Shown here piece by piece: positions 16,412 through 24,892 of a DNA stretch of 64,000 nucleotides. The position numbers and the translations under genes were made by a program. How positions within the stretch are numbered: position 1 is the first letter of the stretch; each line of letters begins with the position of its first letter. The stretch comes from Pirellulaceae bacterium (lineage in GTDB: Bacteria; Planctomycetota; Planctomycetia; Pirellulales; Pirellulaceae), in NCBI GenBank assembly GCA_019636385.1, contig JAHBXT010000003.1, positions 682,001 through 746,000 on the forward strand, in the 5' to 3' direction. The notes beneath the pieces were generated by a model that worked only from the letters and a program-made list of their open reading frames with translations, did not search any database and was not told the DNA's origin.

Positions 16412-17851
16412 ATGCAATTGCTGCCAGCTCTACTTGCAGATTTCTCTTTGTTGGACTGGGGAATGACTCCCTGGACGGCGCTGCTCGTCTGCGTTGCGCC
16501 CTTGTTAATTCTGGTCATCGCGCAGCACACTTATCCGACCGGGCGGTCGGTTGCTGCCGCCAGTACGCCACTGCTGTTGTCGCTGCTGGTTCCCTGGTCC
16601 TGGTCGCCCAGCTGGTGGTGGATGGTCGTGCTGCTGAGTGGTTTACTGTTGGCGCTGGTGGCGGTGATTGACCTGTTCACTTTGCCTGTACCGTCCGGGT
16701 TGCACGCCACGCGATCGATGCAGCGCGTCGCCTCGCTGGGCGAACAGCATCGTGTCGACATCGACATCGACAATCGAGGGCACCGCGCCGTCGATTTACT
16801 GATTCGCGATGATACGACTAGTGACGGATTGGATTTGTCGCCAGAGCACCATCGCCTGCACCTTGAACCCAATTCGCGCGGCAGCGTACAGTTCCGATTG
16901 GTGCCGCATCGGCGCGGGCAATTCCGGCTGGAGCATGTCTACTTGCGATCATTCAGTCGGGCCGGCTTCTGGCAACGGCAGCACACGTTGAGTTGCCAGA
17001 ATGATTTGCATGTCTATCCCGACATCAAACAGATCGCGGAGTACTCGCTGCTGGCGCGTACCAACCGGCTGAGTCAGATTGGTGTGCGCAGGACTCGTAA
17101 GGTTGGTCAAGATAACGAATTCGAACGACTGCGTGACTATCAACTTGACGATAACTATCGCCATATCGACTGGCGAAGCACCGCACGGCGGCAAAAGTTG
17201 ACGGTCCGACAATTTCAGACGGACCAGAGCCAGCGGATCATATTCCTGCTGGATTGCGGACGCATGATGACCAACCAATACCAAGGACTTAGTCTGTTAG
17301 ATTACGCGCTCAACAGCGTCCTGATGCTCAGCCATGTGGCGCTCATGCAAGGCGACTCGGTGGGTATGTTGTGTTTTTCCGATCGCATTCATACCTATGT
17401 ACCGCCCGCAGGTGGTCGCCGGCAGATCAATCGCATTGTTCATGCTGGATTCAATCAATTCCCCGGCCTGGTCCAATCGCGATATGATTCAGCGTTCTTG
17501 TATCTGTCGGGACATTGTCGCCGACGCTCCTTGGTGGTGTTGGTGACCCACGTCATCGACCAAGTCAACTCCGACCAGATTCACAACTATTTGAAGCACT
17601 TGGTCGGCAGCCATCTTCCGCTGCTGGTATTGTTGCGCGATCATGGCCTGTTTCAAGCGGCCGATAATCCGAGTCCTGACCCCAATGTCATGTATCGTAG
17701 TGCAGCAGCCGGACAACTGTTGTTGTGGCGGCATCAGGTATTGCAGCGACTGAAGGCCACGGGGACTTTGGCACTGGACGTCTTTCCGGAAGAGATGACG
17801 GCTCGTATGATCAATCAGTACCTGGAAATTAAAGCTCGCCACTTGTTGTAA
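16412..17851 (+). CDS. DUF58 protein (VWA-like), partner of MoxR
   Basis: Encodes 479 residues from an ATG at 16412 (a TTG at 16403 is also in frame). Two or three N-terminal membrane helices (ALLVCVAPLLILVIAQ, WWWMVVLLSGLLLALVAVI) are followed by a beta-rich region and then the DUF58 signature DNEFERLRDYQLDDNYRHIDWRSTARRQKLTVRQF, with a VWA-like fold behind it (IIFLLDCGRMM, VALMQGDSVGMLCFSD). DUF58 proteins act with MoxR ATPases in the envelope. The stop codon TAA shares its last base with the ATG of the copper ATPase (TAATG at 17849-17853), a sign of translational coupling. That suggests the pair helps assemble or protect the metal pump, which is an inference. Confidence 0.92.
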   Translation: MQLLPALLADFSLLDWGMTPWTALLVCVAPLLILVIAQHTYPTGRSVAAASTPLLLSLLVPWSWSPSWWWMVVLLSGLLLALVAVIDLFTLPVPSGLHATRSMQRVASLGEQHRVDIDIDNRGHRAVDLLIRDDTTSDGLDLSPEHHRLHLEPNSRGSVQFRLVPHRRGQFRLEHVYLRSFSRAGFWQRQHTLSCQNDLHVYPDIKQIAEYSLLARTNRLSQIGVRRTRKVGQDNEFERLRDYQLDDNYRHIDWRSTARRQKLTVRQFQTDQSQRIIFLLDCGRMMTNQYQGLSLLDYALNSVLMLSHVALMQGDSVGMLCFSDRIHTYVPPAGGRRQINRIVHAGFNQFPGLVQSRYDSAFLYLSGHCRRRSLVVLVTHVIDQVNSDQIHNYLKHLVGSHLPLLVLLRDHGLFQAADNPSPDPNVMYRSAAAGQLLLWRHQVLQRLKATGTLALDVFPEEMTARMINQYLEIKARHLL

Positions 17852-20160
17852 TGCCTATGAGCGACAGGACGATCGAACTGCCCGTCACGGGAATGACCTG
17901 TGTCAATTGTGCTCGCTCGATTGAAGCCGCGCTGGGCAAGCTGACGGCGGTGCGCCAGGCGACCGTCAATTTCCCGGCTAGCACTGTGCAGATAACGTTT
18001 GACCAGCATGCGGCTACCGTCGCACAGCTAGAAAAGGCCATTACCGATTCCGGCTTTCAGGTCGTTCACCAGTCTCATTCGCAGTCGCTGGCAGATGCGC
18101 GCCGCGCGGCCAGTCATCATGTGCAGCAGCGTCAGTGGTACCGTTTTTGGCTTGGGCTGACGCTGACGGTTCCCGTTTTCATGATCAGCATGGGACGCGA
18201 TTTTGGGCTGTTAGGGCATTGGGCGCACGCCGCCTGGGTCAATTGGCTGCTGGGGGCGCTGGCCACCCCCGTCCAGTTCGTCGTCGGAGCCGAGTACTAC
18301 GCCAACGCCTGGCAGTCTCTCAAGAATCGCTTTGCCAGCATGGATGTGCTGGTGTCAATCGGTGCCTCAGCGGCCTATTTTTTCAGCGCGGCCGTCCTGG
18401 TGGTGGACACCTTCGGATGGGGCAAACTAGGCGATCACGTGTACTTCGAGACATCCGCAACCATCATTACGCTGATTCTGTTAGGGCGGATTGTCGAGAG
18501 CGGTGCTCAGCGACGTACCGGGGCGGCGATTGAAAAGCTGGTTCAACTGCAAGCCGATTCGGCTGATGTGTTGCGGAATCTGGATATCGTACATGTGCCC
18601 ATCGACCAGATTCAGATTGACGATTGTTTGGTCGTCAAGCCAGGGCAGCGCGTGCCGTTGGATGGTTTGGTCAAGCACGGCAGTTCGACAGTCGACGAAA
18701 GCTTGTTGACCGGTGAAAGCCTGCCGGTCCCCAAATCCAAAGGCGACGCGGTGCTGGGCGGTACGCTGAATCAGCAGGGGCTGCTGCACGTCACCGTGAC
18801 ACGCCTGGTCAGCGATACCGCCCTGGCGCGAATTGTCGCCCAGGTTCAGCGGGCTCAGGCCAGCAAGGCACCGGTGCAGCAGTTGGCCGATCGCATTTCT
18901 AATGTCTTTGTGCCAATCGTTCTGGTCGTGGCTGCAGTGACTCTGATTGCCTGGTGGTACGCCAGCGGCAGCCTGAGCACCGCTATGTTCCGTTCGATTG
19001 CCGTGCTGATAATTTCCTGCCCATGCGCGCTGGGGCTGGCCACCCCATTGGCCGTGATGGTAGGCATGGGGCGGGGGGCCGAGATGGGCATTCTGTTCAA
19101 ATCCAGCCTGGCACTACAAACATTGCATCAGGTCCAGCACATCGTCTTCGACAAGACGGGGACGCTCACCACCGGGCAGCTCAGCGTTACGGACATCCTG
19201 TGCGCCGATCAAGGCGGCAATGCGAACGATAGTTCTCGGGATCGACTGTTGTATGTGGCCCGCGCCGTAGAGCAGGCAAGTGAACACCCGATCGCCCGCG
19301 CCGTGGTGGAATTCGCCAATAGACAACTCAGTGGCTCCAGTGTCCTGTCTAGTGCGCCGCCGACACTTCACATACGTGAATTTTTGGCCGTTCCTGGCTG
19401 CGGGGCTCAAGCGCAAATTGATGATCGGCTCATACGAGTCGGCACAGATTGGTGGATCAAAGAGTGCGGCATTGCACTGCCCGAAGCGATGGTCGTGCGC
19501 GCTGTGCAATTAGAAAATCAAGCCAAGACCGTGCTCTGGATCTCAAGCGATGATCAGGTCTTGGGGCTGATGGCCGTTGCTGACGTGCCCAAAGCGGATG
19601 CGGCCATGGCGATCCGCGAACTGAAGGCAATGAGTATTCGAGCCAGTATGCTGACCGGTGATAACGCGCGGACCGCCAACGCTATCGCTACCGAAGTCGG
19701 CATCCAGGATCAGGATGTCGCCGCTCAAGTCCTGCCCGGAGATAAAGCCAATTTCATTGCCCGGCTTCAACGGTCGCCGGCGGCTACCGTGGCCATGGTG
19801 GGTGATGGTATTAACGATGCTCCGGCGCTCGTGCAAGCTGACATTGGCATAGCGCTGGAGACCGGTGCCGACATCGCTTTGGAATCAGCCGATGTCGCTC
19901 TGATGCGCGGGGACTTAATTGCCGTACCCAAGGCGGTTCGCTTGAGTCGCGTTACCATGCGCGTCATCAAGCAGAATCTATTTTGGGCCTTCGCCTACAA
20001 CGTTGCGCTGATTCCAATTGCCGCTGGAGTCCTGGCCAGTTTCAGCGGCCTGCCAACTCCGCTACGCGAGCTGCATCCCATCTTAGCCGCACTGGCCATG
20101 GTGCTATCGGATCTGATCATCGTGCTGAACGCCCTGCGCCTTCGCAAGATTGAGTTGTAG
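17851..20160 (+). CDS. copA: Copper-translocating P-type ATPase
   Basis: A 769-residue P1B-type ATPase. One N-terminal heavy-metal-associated domain has GMTCVNCARS (about residues 14-23). The actuator TGES lies near residue 286, the membrane CPC motif (SCPCALGLATPLAV) near 388, the phosphorylation site DKTGTLTTG near 434, the SEHPIARAVV nucleotide-site motif near 475, and the hinge GDGINDAPAL near 650. CPC with a CxxC domain points to Cu(I) export from the cytoplasm. The final membrane segment keeps the Asn/Tyr (FAYNVALIP) and Met/Ser-type residues of Cu pumps. It is the last gene of the MoxR-DUF58 group, with translation coupled by TAATG. No CopZ, CueR-type regulator or copper-binding operator was recognised nearby. 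Confidence 0.95.
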   Translation: MPMSDRTIELPVTGMTCVNCARSIEAALGKLTAVRQATVNFPASTVQITFDQHAATVAQLEKAITDSGFQVVHQSHSQSLADARRAASHHVQQRQWYRFWLGLTLTVPVFMISMGRDFGLLGHWAHAAWVNWLLGALATPVQFVVGAEYYANAWQSLKNRFASMDVLVSIGASAAYFFSAAVLVVDTFGWGKLGDHVYFETSATIITLILLGRIVESGAQRRTGAAIEKLVQLQADSADVLRNLDIVHVPIDQIQIDDCLVVKPGQRVPLDGLVKHGSSTVDESLLTGESLPVPKSKGDAVLGGTLNQQGLLHVTVTRLVSDTALARIVAQVQRAQASKAPVQQLADRISNVFVPIVLVVAAVTLIAWWYASGSLSTAMFRSIAVLIISCPCALGLATPLAVMVGMGRGAEMGILFKSSLALQTLHQVQHIVFDKTGTLTTGQLSVTDILCADQGGNANDSSRDRLLYVARAVEQASEHPIARAVVEFANRQLSGSSVLSSAPPTLHIREFLAVPGCGAQAQIDDRLIRVGTDWWIKECGIALPEAMVVRAVQLENQAKTVLWISSDDQVLGLMAVADVPKADAAMAIRELKAMSIRASMLTGDNARTANAIATEVGIQDQDVAAQVLPGDKANFIARLQRSPAATVAMVGDGINDAPALVQADIGIALETGADIALESADVALMRGDLIAVPKAVRLSRVTMRVIKQNLFWAFAYNVALIPIAAGVLASFSGLPTPLRELHPILAALAMVLSDLIIVLNALRLRKIEL

Positions 20161-20304
20161 CTGTGCTCGACAAGCGCATGGTAAGGCATGCACACGTACA
20201 CACGCAGGGTGGGGTAAGTGAAGCCGATGAATAAGCGAGTCGGAATGCCAAGCGCTACCACCGAAAATTGCGTAAGGCGATAATCCCGCAAGCTATCCGC
20301 CTGA

Positions 20305-20338
20305 CGCCGGCCCTTCACCATCGCTTGGTGGGCCGGCG
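20305..20338. terminator. Hairpin between convergent copA and MBL-fold genes
   Basis: CGCCGGCCC (20305-20313) pairs perfectly with GGGCCGGCG (20330-20338) over a 16-base loop. It stands 145 bases after the copA stop and 100 bases after the stop of the opposing hydrolase, a suitable place for a bidirectional terminator. No T-tract is seen. The rest of the 20161-20437 gap has no gene. Confidence 0.5.
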
Positions 20339-20437
20339 GTCGCTGGATTTGGGTGGTGTGTTGGAAGTGTGCTTGTGTAAGAGCATTGGCTGCTGCTCTG
20401 CAACCTTGTACCACCCTCCTGCACTACCGCACTCAGT

Positions 20438-21193
20438 TCACACCTGTACCACCATTCCATCTTCTGCCAGTCGCATGCCCAGCTCGCGATGTTCGGCATC
20501 AAGACCAAGTTCGTTTTCAGCGTCGGTCGCCAGCGGATTGACGTGAATCAGGAGTGTTTGTCGCGGTCTGGTCAGTTTGACGAATTCGGTTACTGCGGAC
20601 AGCCAACTATGACCAGTCCGCAGCCCAAGCTGTTGGTGCTGGTCGCCGAAATAGCACTCGTGCAATAACAGATCGACGCCCTGCAATTGCTTGGCTAGCT
20701 GCGGGTCGTGTTGTGGCGTCGTGTCCGTCACGTAGGCCAGCCGCTTGTCGGCAGTCGAAATCAACATACCCGTTGATCCACCGGGGTGATCCAGAGGAAA
20801 GTATTCCAGTTCCGCTTCGGCCAGTGGCACGCGCCCCGAAGCTCCTGCAAGCGGTCGAAAGTCGTAACTGGGAGCAACCGGGAACAGCGCCGCGTGGAAT
20901 AGGTGCTCGCGTACGGCGTCCAGTTTGTCGGCCTGTCCCCAAATGCGGACTTGCTCCAGCCCGGTCACCGTCATCACGTCCAGAAGAAAGGTTAGCCCTA
21001 CGATGTGGTCTAGGTGTGCGTGAGAGAGGATTAGGTCTATGTGTCGGCGCGGGGCTTGCAGCAACTGATCGATCAGCCGAAACAGCCCGGTTCCGGCGTC
21101 CAGCACGATGCCTTGGTCGGGCAGGTAGTAACAAGCGGTATGTCGGGACTGGCTGGGGTGGTAGCCGGTCGTTCCGAGACAAACCAATCGCAT
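20438..21193 (-). CDS. MBL-fold metal-dependent hydrolase (RNase Z/ElaC-like)
   Basis: A 251-residue single-domain metallo-beta-lactamase fold protein. It starts MRLVCLGTTGYHPSQSRHT, keeps GIVLDAGTGLFRLIDQLL, and has the two-metal motif LILSHAHLDHIVG (SHAHLDH, about residues 57-63). Later metal ligands are LAYVTDTTP, LLLHECYFGD, the GHSWLSAV histidine and LLIHVNPL. The order is that of tRNase Z, phosphorylcholine-esterase and arylsulfatase-type enzymes, but the exosite arm of true RNase Z is not evident, so the substrate stays open. The protein looks cytoplasmic. It is convergent with copA and about 330 bases upstream of the pilus locus on the opposite strand. Confidence 0.88.
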   Translation of the reverse strand: MRLVCLGTTGYHPSQSRHTACYYLPDQGIVLDAGTGLFRLIDQLLQAPRRHIDLILSHAHLDHIVGLTFLLDVMTVTGLEQVRIWGQADKLDAVREHLFHAALFPVAPSYDFRPLAGASGRVPLAEAELEYFPLDHPGGSTGMLISTADKRLAYVTDTTPQHDPQLAKQLQGVDLLLHECYFGDQHQQLGLRTGHSWLSAVTEFVKLTRPRQTLLIHVNPLATDAENELGLDAEHRELGMRLAEDGMVVQV

Positions 21194-21524
21194 GGAAAAG
21201 CCCCTTGTAGCCAGTCGCTAGCATGTAGTGGAAGTAGCAATCTTATCCGTTCATACCGTCCGTAAGGTGGGAGCGGCGGGGCTGTTCAAATAGTGGGTTA
21301 AATTCAATGCTGGTTGCTAATGACAAAGTTCGTCTACGTGCGATTGGTAAGCCTCCCGCGCCGGGCCCACCACTGGAGAGAACGGTCGCCTGCAATCTTA
21401 ACCGATTCCGGCGCCACGCGCCAGAGTCAGAATTGTACAAATCTTACCTAATACCGTTACTGAGTTGGCTATTGGCCGGGTACAATAACAGGCAGTGATG
21501 GCTCGTTTTCCCACAGGATCAGAA
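21194..21524. other. Intergenic region at the head of the pilus locus
   Basis: This divergent gap of 331 bases must carry promoters for the hydrolase (leftward) and the pilus genes (rightward). A TACAAT at 21481-21486, 39 bases before the first ATPase start, is a possible -10 box, but no good -35 lies at the right distance. No gene is seen. Confidence 0.4.
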
Positions 21525-23285
21525 ATGGACAAATCAATCCGCAGTTTCCCGGACCTGCTGATACGACGTGGAATCGCCAGCTCGGAGCAAATCAACGAAG
21601 TCGGCAAGTCGGCTGCAGATTCGAATATCGGTCTGGTCGAGGCCCTGATTCAGAGCGGCTACGCTGAGGCCGATCAGATCTACCACGCCCTGGCTGAGTT
21701 CCACAAACTGCAATTCGTGGACCTGAGCACCGTCAAGATCCCCGACGAAGTCATTCAGTTGGTCCCCGAATCGGTGGCTCGCGAAAACAGCGTGATTCCC
21801 TACGCCGAAGAAGATGGCGTGATTCATGTGCTGTTGAGCGATCCGTTTGACCTGGAAACGACGGAAAAGCTGCGGTTCATCCTCAATCGCCGCATCGAAA
21901 CCGCCTTAGCGCCCCGCGACGCCATCCAGGAAGCGATTAACCGCTACTATGGCCAGGTCGAAGGTGAATCGGCGGACTCCATACTGCAGGAGTTCACCGA
22001 TACTCAGATCGACTTCACCGAGACGGCCGAGGATAGTGCTGCGGTGGAAATGGCCGACGACTCCAGCGCACCTGTCGTGCGCCTGGTGCAGATGATGATT
22101 CAGGAAGCGGTCCAGCTGCGCGCCTCCGACATTCACGTGGAACCGTTCGAGGATCGAGTCAGAATCCGCTACCGCATCGACGGGGTTTTAGTCGAACGCG
22201 ACAGCCCACCCCGCCGCCTACTGGGAGCCATTTTGTCGCGCATTAAAATTCTGGCCAGCATCGACATCGCAGAACGCCGTCGTCCGCAGGATGGACGGAT
22301 CAAGGTCACTGTCGGCGAAAAAGAATTGGATCTGCGTGTCAGCTTTATCCCCACCAACCACGGCCAATCGGCGGTCATGCGCTTGCTGGACAAGGACAAC
22401 ATCAAGATTGGTGTTCGGCAGCTGGGTCTTAGTGAACGCGACTTTAAGATCTTCACCAATACAATCAAACGCCCCAACGGCATTATGCTGGTGACCGGCC
22501 CGACCGGCTCAGGCAAGACGACCACGCTGTATGCCGCTTTGAATGCCATGAATCGGCCTGACCGGAAAATCATCACAGCCGAAGATCCGGTCGAATACTA
22601 CCTGCCGGGGATCAATCAGGTGGAAGTCCGCCACGACATCGGACTAGACTTTGCACGCATTATCCGCTCCATGCTGCGACAAGCTCCCAATATCATCCTG
22701 GTGGGCGAAATGCGAGATTCTGAGACTGCCTCCATGGGAATCCAGGCCAGTTTGACTGGACACCTGGTTTTTAGTACTCTACATACGAACGATGCGCCCA
22801 GTTCTGTTACACGTATGACCGATATGGGCGTTCCCTCCTATCTGGTGGCAAGTTCGGTGGTGGCGGTCCTTGGCCAGCGTTTGGTGCGGACGATTTGCAA
22901 GCGTTGCAAGGCGCCTGTCAAGCTCAGCAAGGCCGTGCTGGAAGAGGCCGAAATTCCGCCTGAGGTGGCGGCCAAGGCTGAGTTCATGCGGGGCAAGGGA
23001 TGCGGCTACTGTCAGAAATCGGGCTTCCGTGGTCGGATGGGAATTTACGAGTTGATGGTCGTCAGCAGCCGTATCCGCGAAATGATGTTTCAAGGAAAAT
23101 CGACCGTTCAACTGTGTGAGCAAGCCATTAAGGAGGGAATGACCACCCTTTACTGCGACGGGGTACGCAAGGTTCTGCGCGGTTATACGACGCTGGAAGA
23201 GGTCTATCGCGTTGCCAAGCGGACCGAGCAGGATCGCATTGCCCTGCAGATGGTCTTCAGGGAATTCCTTGAAGGCAAGAGCTAG
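21525..23285 (+). CDS. pilB: Type IV pilus/type II secretion extension ATPase (PilB/GspE), copy 1
   Basis: Encodes 586 residues from the ATG at 21525, chosen because AGGA lies seven bases upstream; a GTG at 21495 and an ATG at 21498 are also in frame. The N-terminal MshEN domain (FPDLLIRRGIASSEQIN, about residues 1-140) is the kind that can bind c-di-GMP. Walker A GPTGSGKTTT is near residue 324, followed by the Asp box ITAEDPVEYYLPGINQ, Walker B IILVGEMRDSETA, the His box GHLVFSTLHTNDAPSSVTRM, and a zinc-binding tetracysteine (CKRC...CGYC). It would power filament assembly at the inner membrane. Copy 2 is at 24893. The MshEN motif residues were not scored. Confidence 0.93.
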   Translation: MDKSIRSFPDLLIRRGIASSEQINEVGKSAADSNIGLVEALIQSGYAEADQIYHALAEFHKLQFVDLSTVKIPDEVIQLVPESVARENSVIPYAEEDGVIHVLLSDPFDLETTEKLRFILNRRIETALAPRDAIQEAINRYYGQVEGESADSILQEFTDTQIDFTETAEDSAAVEMADDSSAPVVRLVQMMIQEAVQLRASDIHVEPFEDRVRIRYRIDGVLVERDSPPRRLLGAILSRIKILASIDIAERRRPQDGRIKVTVGEKELDLRVSFIPTNHGQSAVMRLLDKDNIKIGVRQLGLSERDFKIFTNTIKRPNGIMLVTGPTGSGKTTTLYAALNAMNRPDRKIITAEDPVEYYLPGINQVEVRHDIGLDFARIIRSMLRQAPNIILVGEMRDSETASMGIQASLTGHLVFSTLHTNDAPSSVTRMTDMGVPSYLVASSVVAVLGQRLVRTICKRCKAPVKLSKAVLEEAEIPPEVAAKAEFMRGKGCGYCQKSGFRGRMGIYELMVVSSRIREMMFQGKSTVQLCEQAIKEGMTTLYCDGVRKVLRGYTTLEEVYRVAKRTEQDRIALQMVFREFLEGKS

Positions 23286-23700
23286 GTGGCGGTCCGTGTG
23301 CCGGTCGCGGCTAACCACATTTCCGCTCGCCCGCCACACAAGCGGCCAGGGCCGGGTACAACCGCTTGTGGTTGCGTCGGCACCTTCGGAACAACGTGTA
23401 CAAACGGCGCACCGCCATGGTTACGGGCTTCCTAAGCCGCGTCCGTGGGCCCCAGCGGTTAGACTTATCCCCCCAACTCCAAATACAATGCAAGGTGAGT
23501 TGACTGTAGCTGCCGTCGCTTGCGCGGTAGGGTTGCCGGGGCGTCATGCTTATCCACACCACGCCCTGGCGAACGTAGTTGCGATACCAAAGTAGCTACG
23601 ACAAGCTTTTACAAGCTATTTGCCAAGCTCGTCGCACAGCGCCACGGGCAAATAAACACTCGTCCAGTTCCAAAGTTCCGCTCAGGATTTGTAATCTTCT
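23286..23700. other. Intergenic region between pilB copy 1 and pilT
   Basis: This stretch of 415 bases has no convincing gene. It contains a nine-base-pair hairpin (CACAAGCGG at 23337-23345 with CCGCTTGTG at 23362-23370), possibly the terminator of pilB copy 1, and a copy of the GTAGC repeat at 23559-23582. A separate promoter for pilT is therefore likely. Confidence 0.5.
23559..23582 (-). repeat. GTAGC-type dispersed repeat
   Basis: CCACGCCCTGGCGAACGTAGTTGC fragments match the reverse complement of the repeat found at 52225-52249 with three substitutions. An extra GTAGCTAC palindrome follows at 23592-23599. Confidence 0.5.
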
Positions 23701-24813
23701 ATGGCAACCGTACTGATTGACAAACTATTGCAAGCCTGCGTCAAGCAGGGTGCTAGCGATATCCACATCGTCGTGGGCCAGCCACCGGTATTTCGCCTGC
23801 ATGGTCGCATGCGCAAGCTGGACACGAAGGTGCTGGAACCGGAAGACACCGTGGCGCTGATGAAGAGTATCGCGCCGGATCGCTGCCAACGCGAGTTGCA
23901 GGAAAACGGCAGTTCCGACTTCGGCTTTGCGTTTGGCGATTTGGCTCGCTTCCGCGTGTCTATCTTCAAGCAGCGCAGCAACATTTCAATGGTTTTGCGG
24001 CAGATTCCCAACGACAAGCTGACTCCCGAACAGCTGGGCCTGGCCCAATCGGTGGTTGATATGGTTCAGCGGCCTCGCGGGCTGGTGCTGGTTACCGGTC
24101 CGACCGGCTCGGGAAAAAGTACCACGCTGGCCAGCCTGATCAACTTTCTGAACGAGACTCACGATCATCACATCATCACGATCGAAGACCCCATCGAGTT
24201 CTACCACGAGCACAAGAAGTCGACCATCAATCAGCGTGAAGTGGGCGTGGATGTGCCCAGCTTTTCCGAGGCGATTCGCCGCGCGCTGCGACAAGACCCG
24301 GATGTCATTCTGGTGGGTGAATTGCGAGATTTGGAGACGATTCAAGCCGCCATTAGCGCGGCAGAAACCGGCCACGTGGTCTTTGGTACGCTGCACACCA
24401 ATAGCGCTCAAGGTACCGTCAACCGTATTATCGACGCCTTTCCAGGGAATTTGCAGGACCAGATTCGCACACAGCTCAGCACATCCTTAATCGGCGTAGT
24501 GGCTCAGACGTTGCTACCGCGTATCGGCGGCGGTCGCGTGGCGGCTTATGAGGTCCTGGTCGTCACGCCCGGGATCGCCAATCTGATTCGGGAGAACAAG
24601 ACTTTCCGAATCAACTCGGCCATTCAGACCGGGGCAAAATTCGGCATGAACCTGATGGACGACGCGCTGTTCAAGCTCTGGCAGGACGGCGTCTGCACGA
24701 TTGAAGATGTGTTGTCCAAGAGCCATCGCCCTGACGATCTGGCCAAACGTGTCGTCAACGCCCGCAAAGGTATTTACGACAATCCAACCGTCGGCGAGGA
24801 CGCAGCAGTCTAG
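23701..24813 (+). CDS. pilT: Pilus retraction ATPase PilT
   Basis: A 370-residue ATPase of normal PilT length. It has the start LIDKLLQACVKQGASDIHIVVGQPPVFRLHGRM, the PAS-like DFGFAFGDLARFRVSIFKQR, Walker A GPTGSGKSTTLA (near residue 132), Asp box ITIEDPIEFYHEHKKS, Walker B VILVGELRDLETI, His box GHVVFGTLHTNSAQGTVNRIID, and the PilT C-terminal motif region AYEVLVVTPGIANLIRE. PilT disassembles the filament and so provides retraction. Its presence beside two assembly ATPases argues for a dynamic pilus or uptake machine rather than a pure type II secretion system. No strong ribosome-binding site precedes the ATG. Confidence 0.95.
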   Translation: MATVLIDKLLQACVKQGASDIHIVVGQPPVFRLHGRMRKLDTKVLEPEDTVALMKSIAPDRCQRELQENGSSDFGFAFGDLARFRVSIFKQRSNISMVLRQIPNDKLTPEQLGLAQSVVDMVQRPRGLVLVTGPTGSGKSTTLASLINFLNETHDHHIITIEDPIEFYHEHKKSTINQREVGVDVPSFSEAIRRALRQDPDVILVGELRDLETIQAAISAAETGHVVFGTLHTNSAQGTVNRIIDAFPGNLQDQIRTQLSTSLIGVVAQTLLPRIGGGRVAAYEVLVVTPGIANLIRENKTFRINSAIQTGAKFGMNLMDDALFKLWQDGVCTIEDVLSKSHRPDDLAKRVVNARKGIYDNPTVGEDAAV

Positions 24814-24892
24814 GGGCCTGAGTACTGACAAAAAGTCACAAGCATTCAACATTCATCTCTAGTCAATTTCACCCTCCACCCTTCATATCCCT

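Noticed and set aside
20607..21224. 205-codon open frame on the minus strand over the MBL-fold gene
   Set aside because: Arg/Pro-rich alternate frame of a gene with intact metal-binding motifs.
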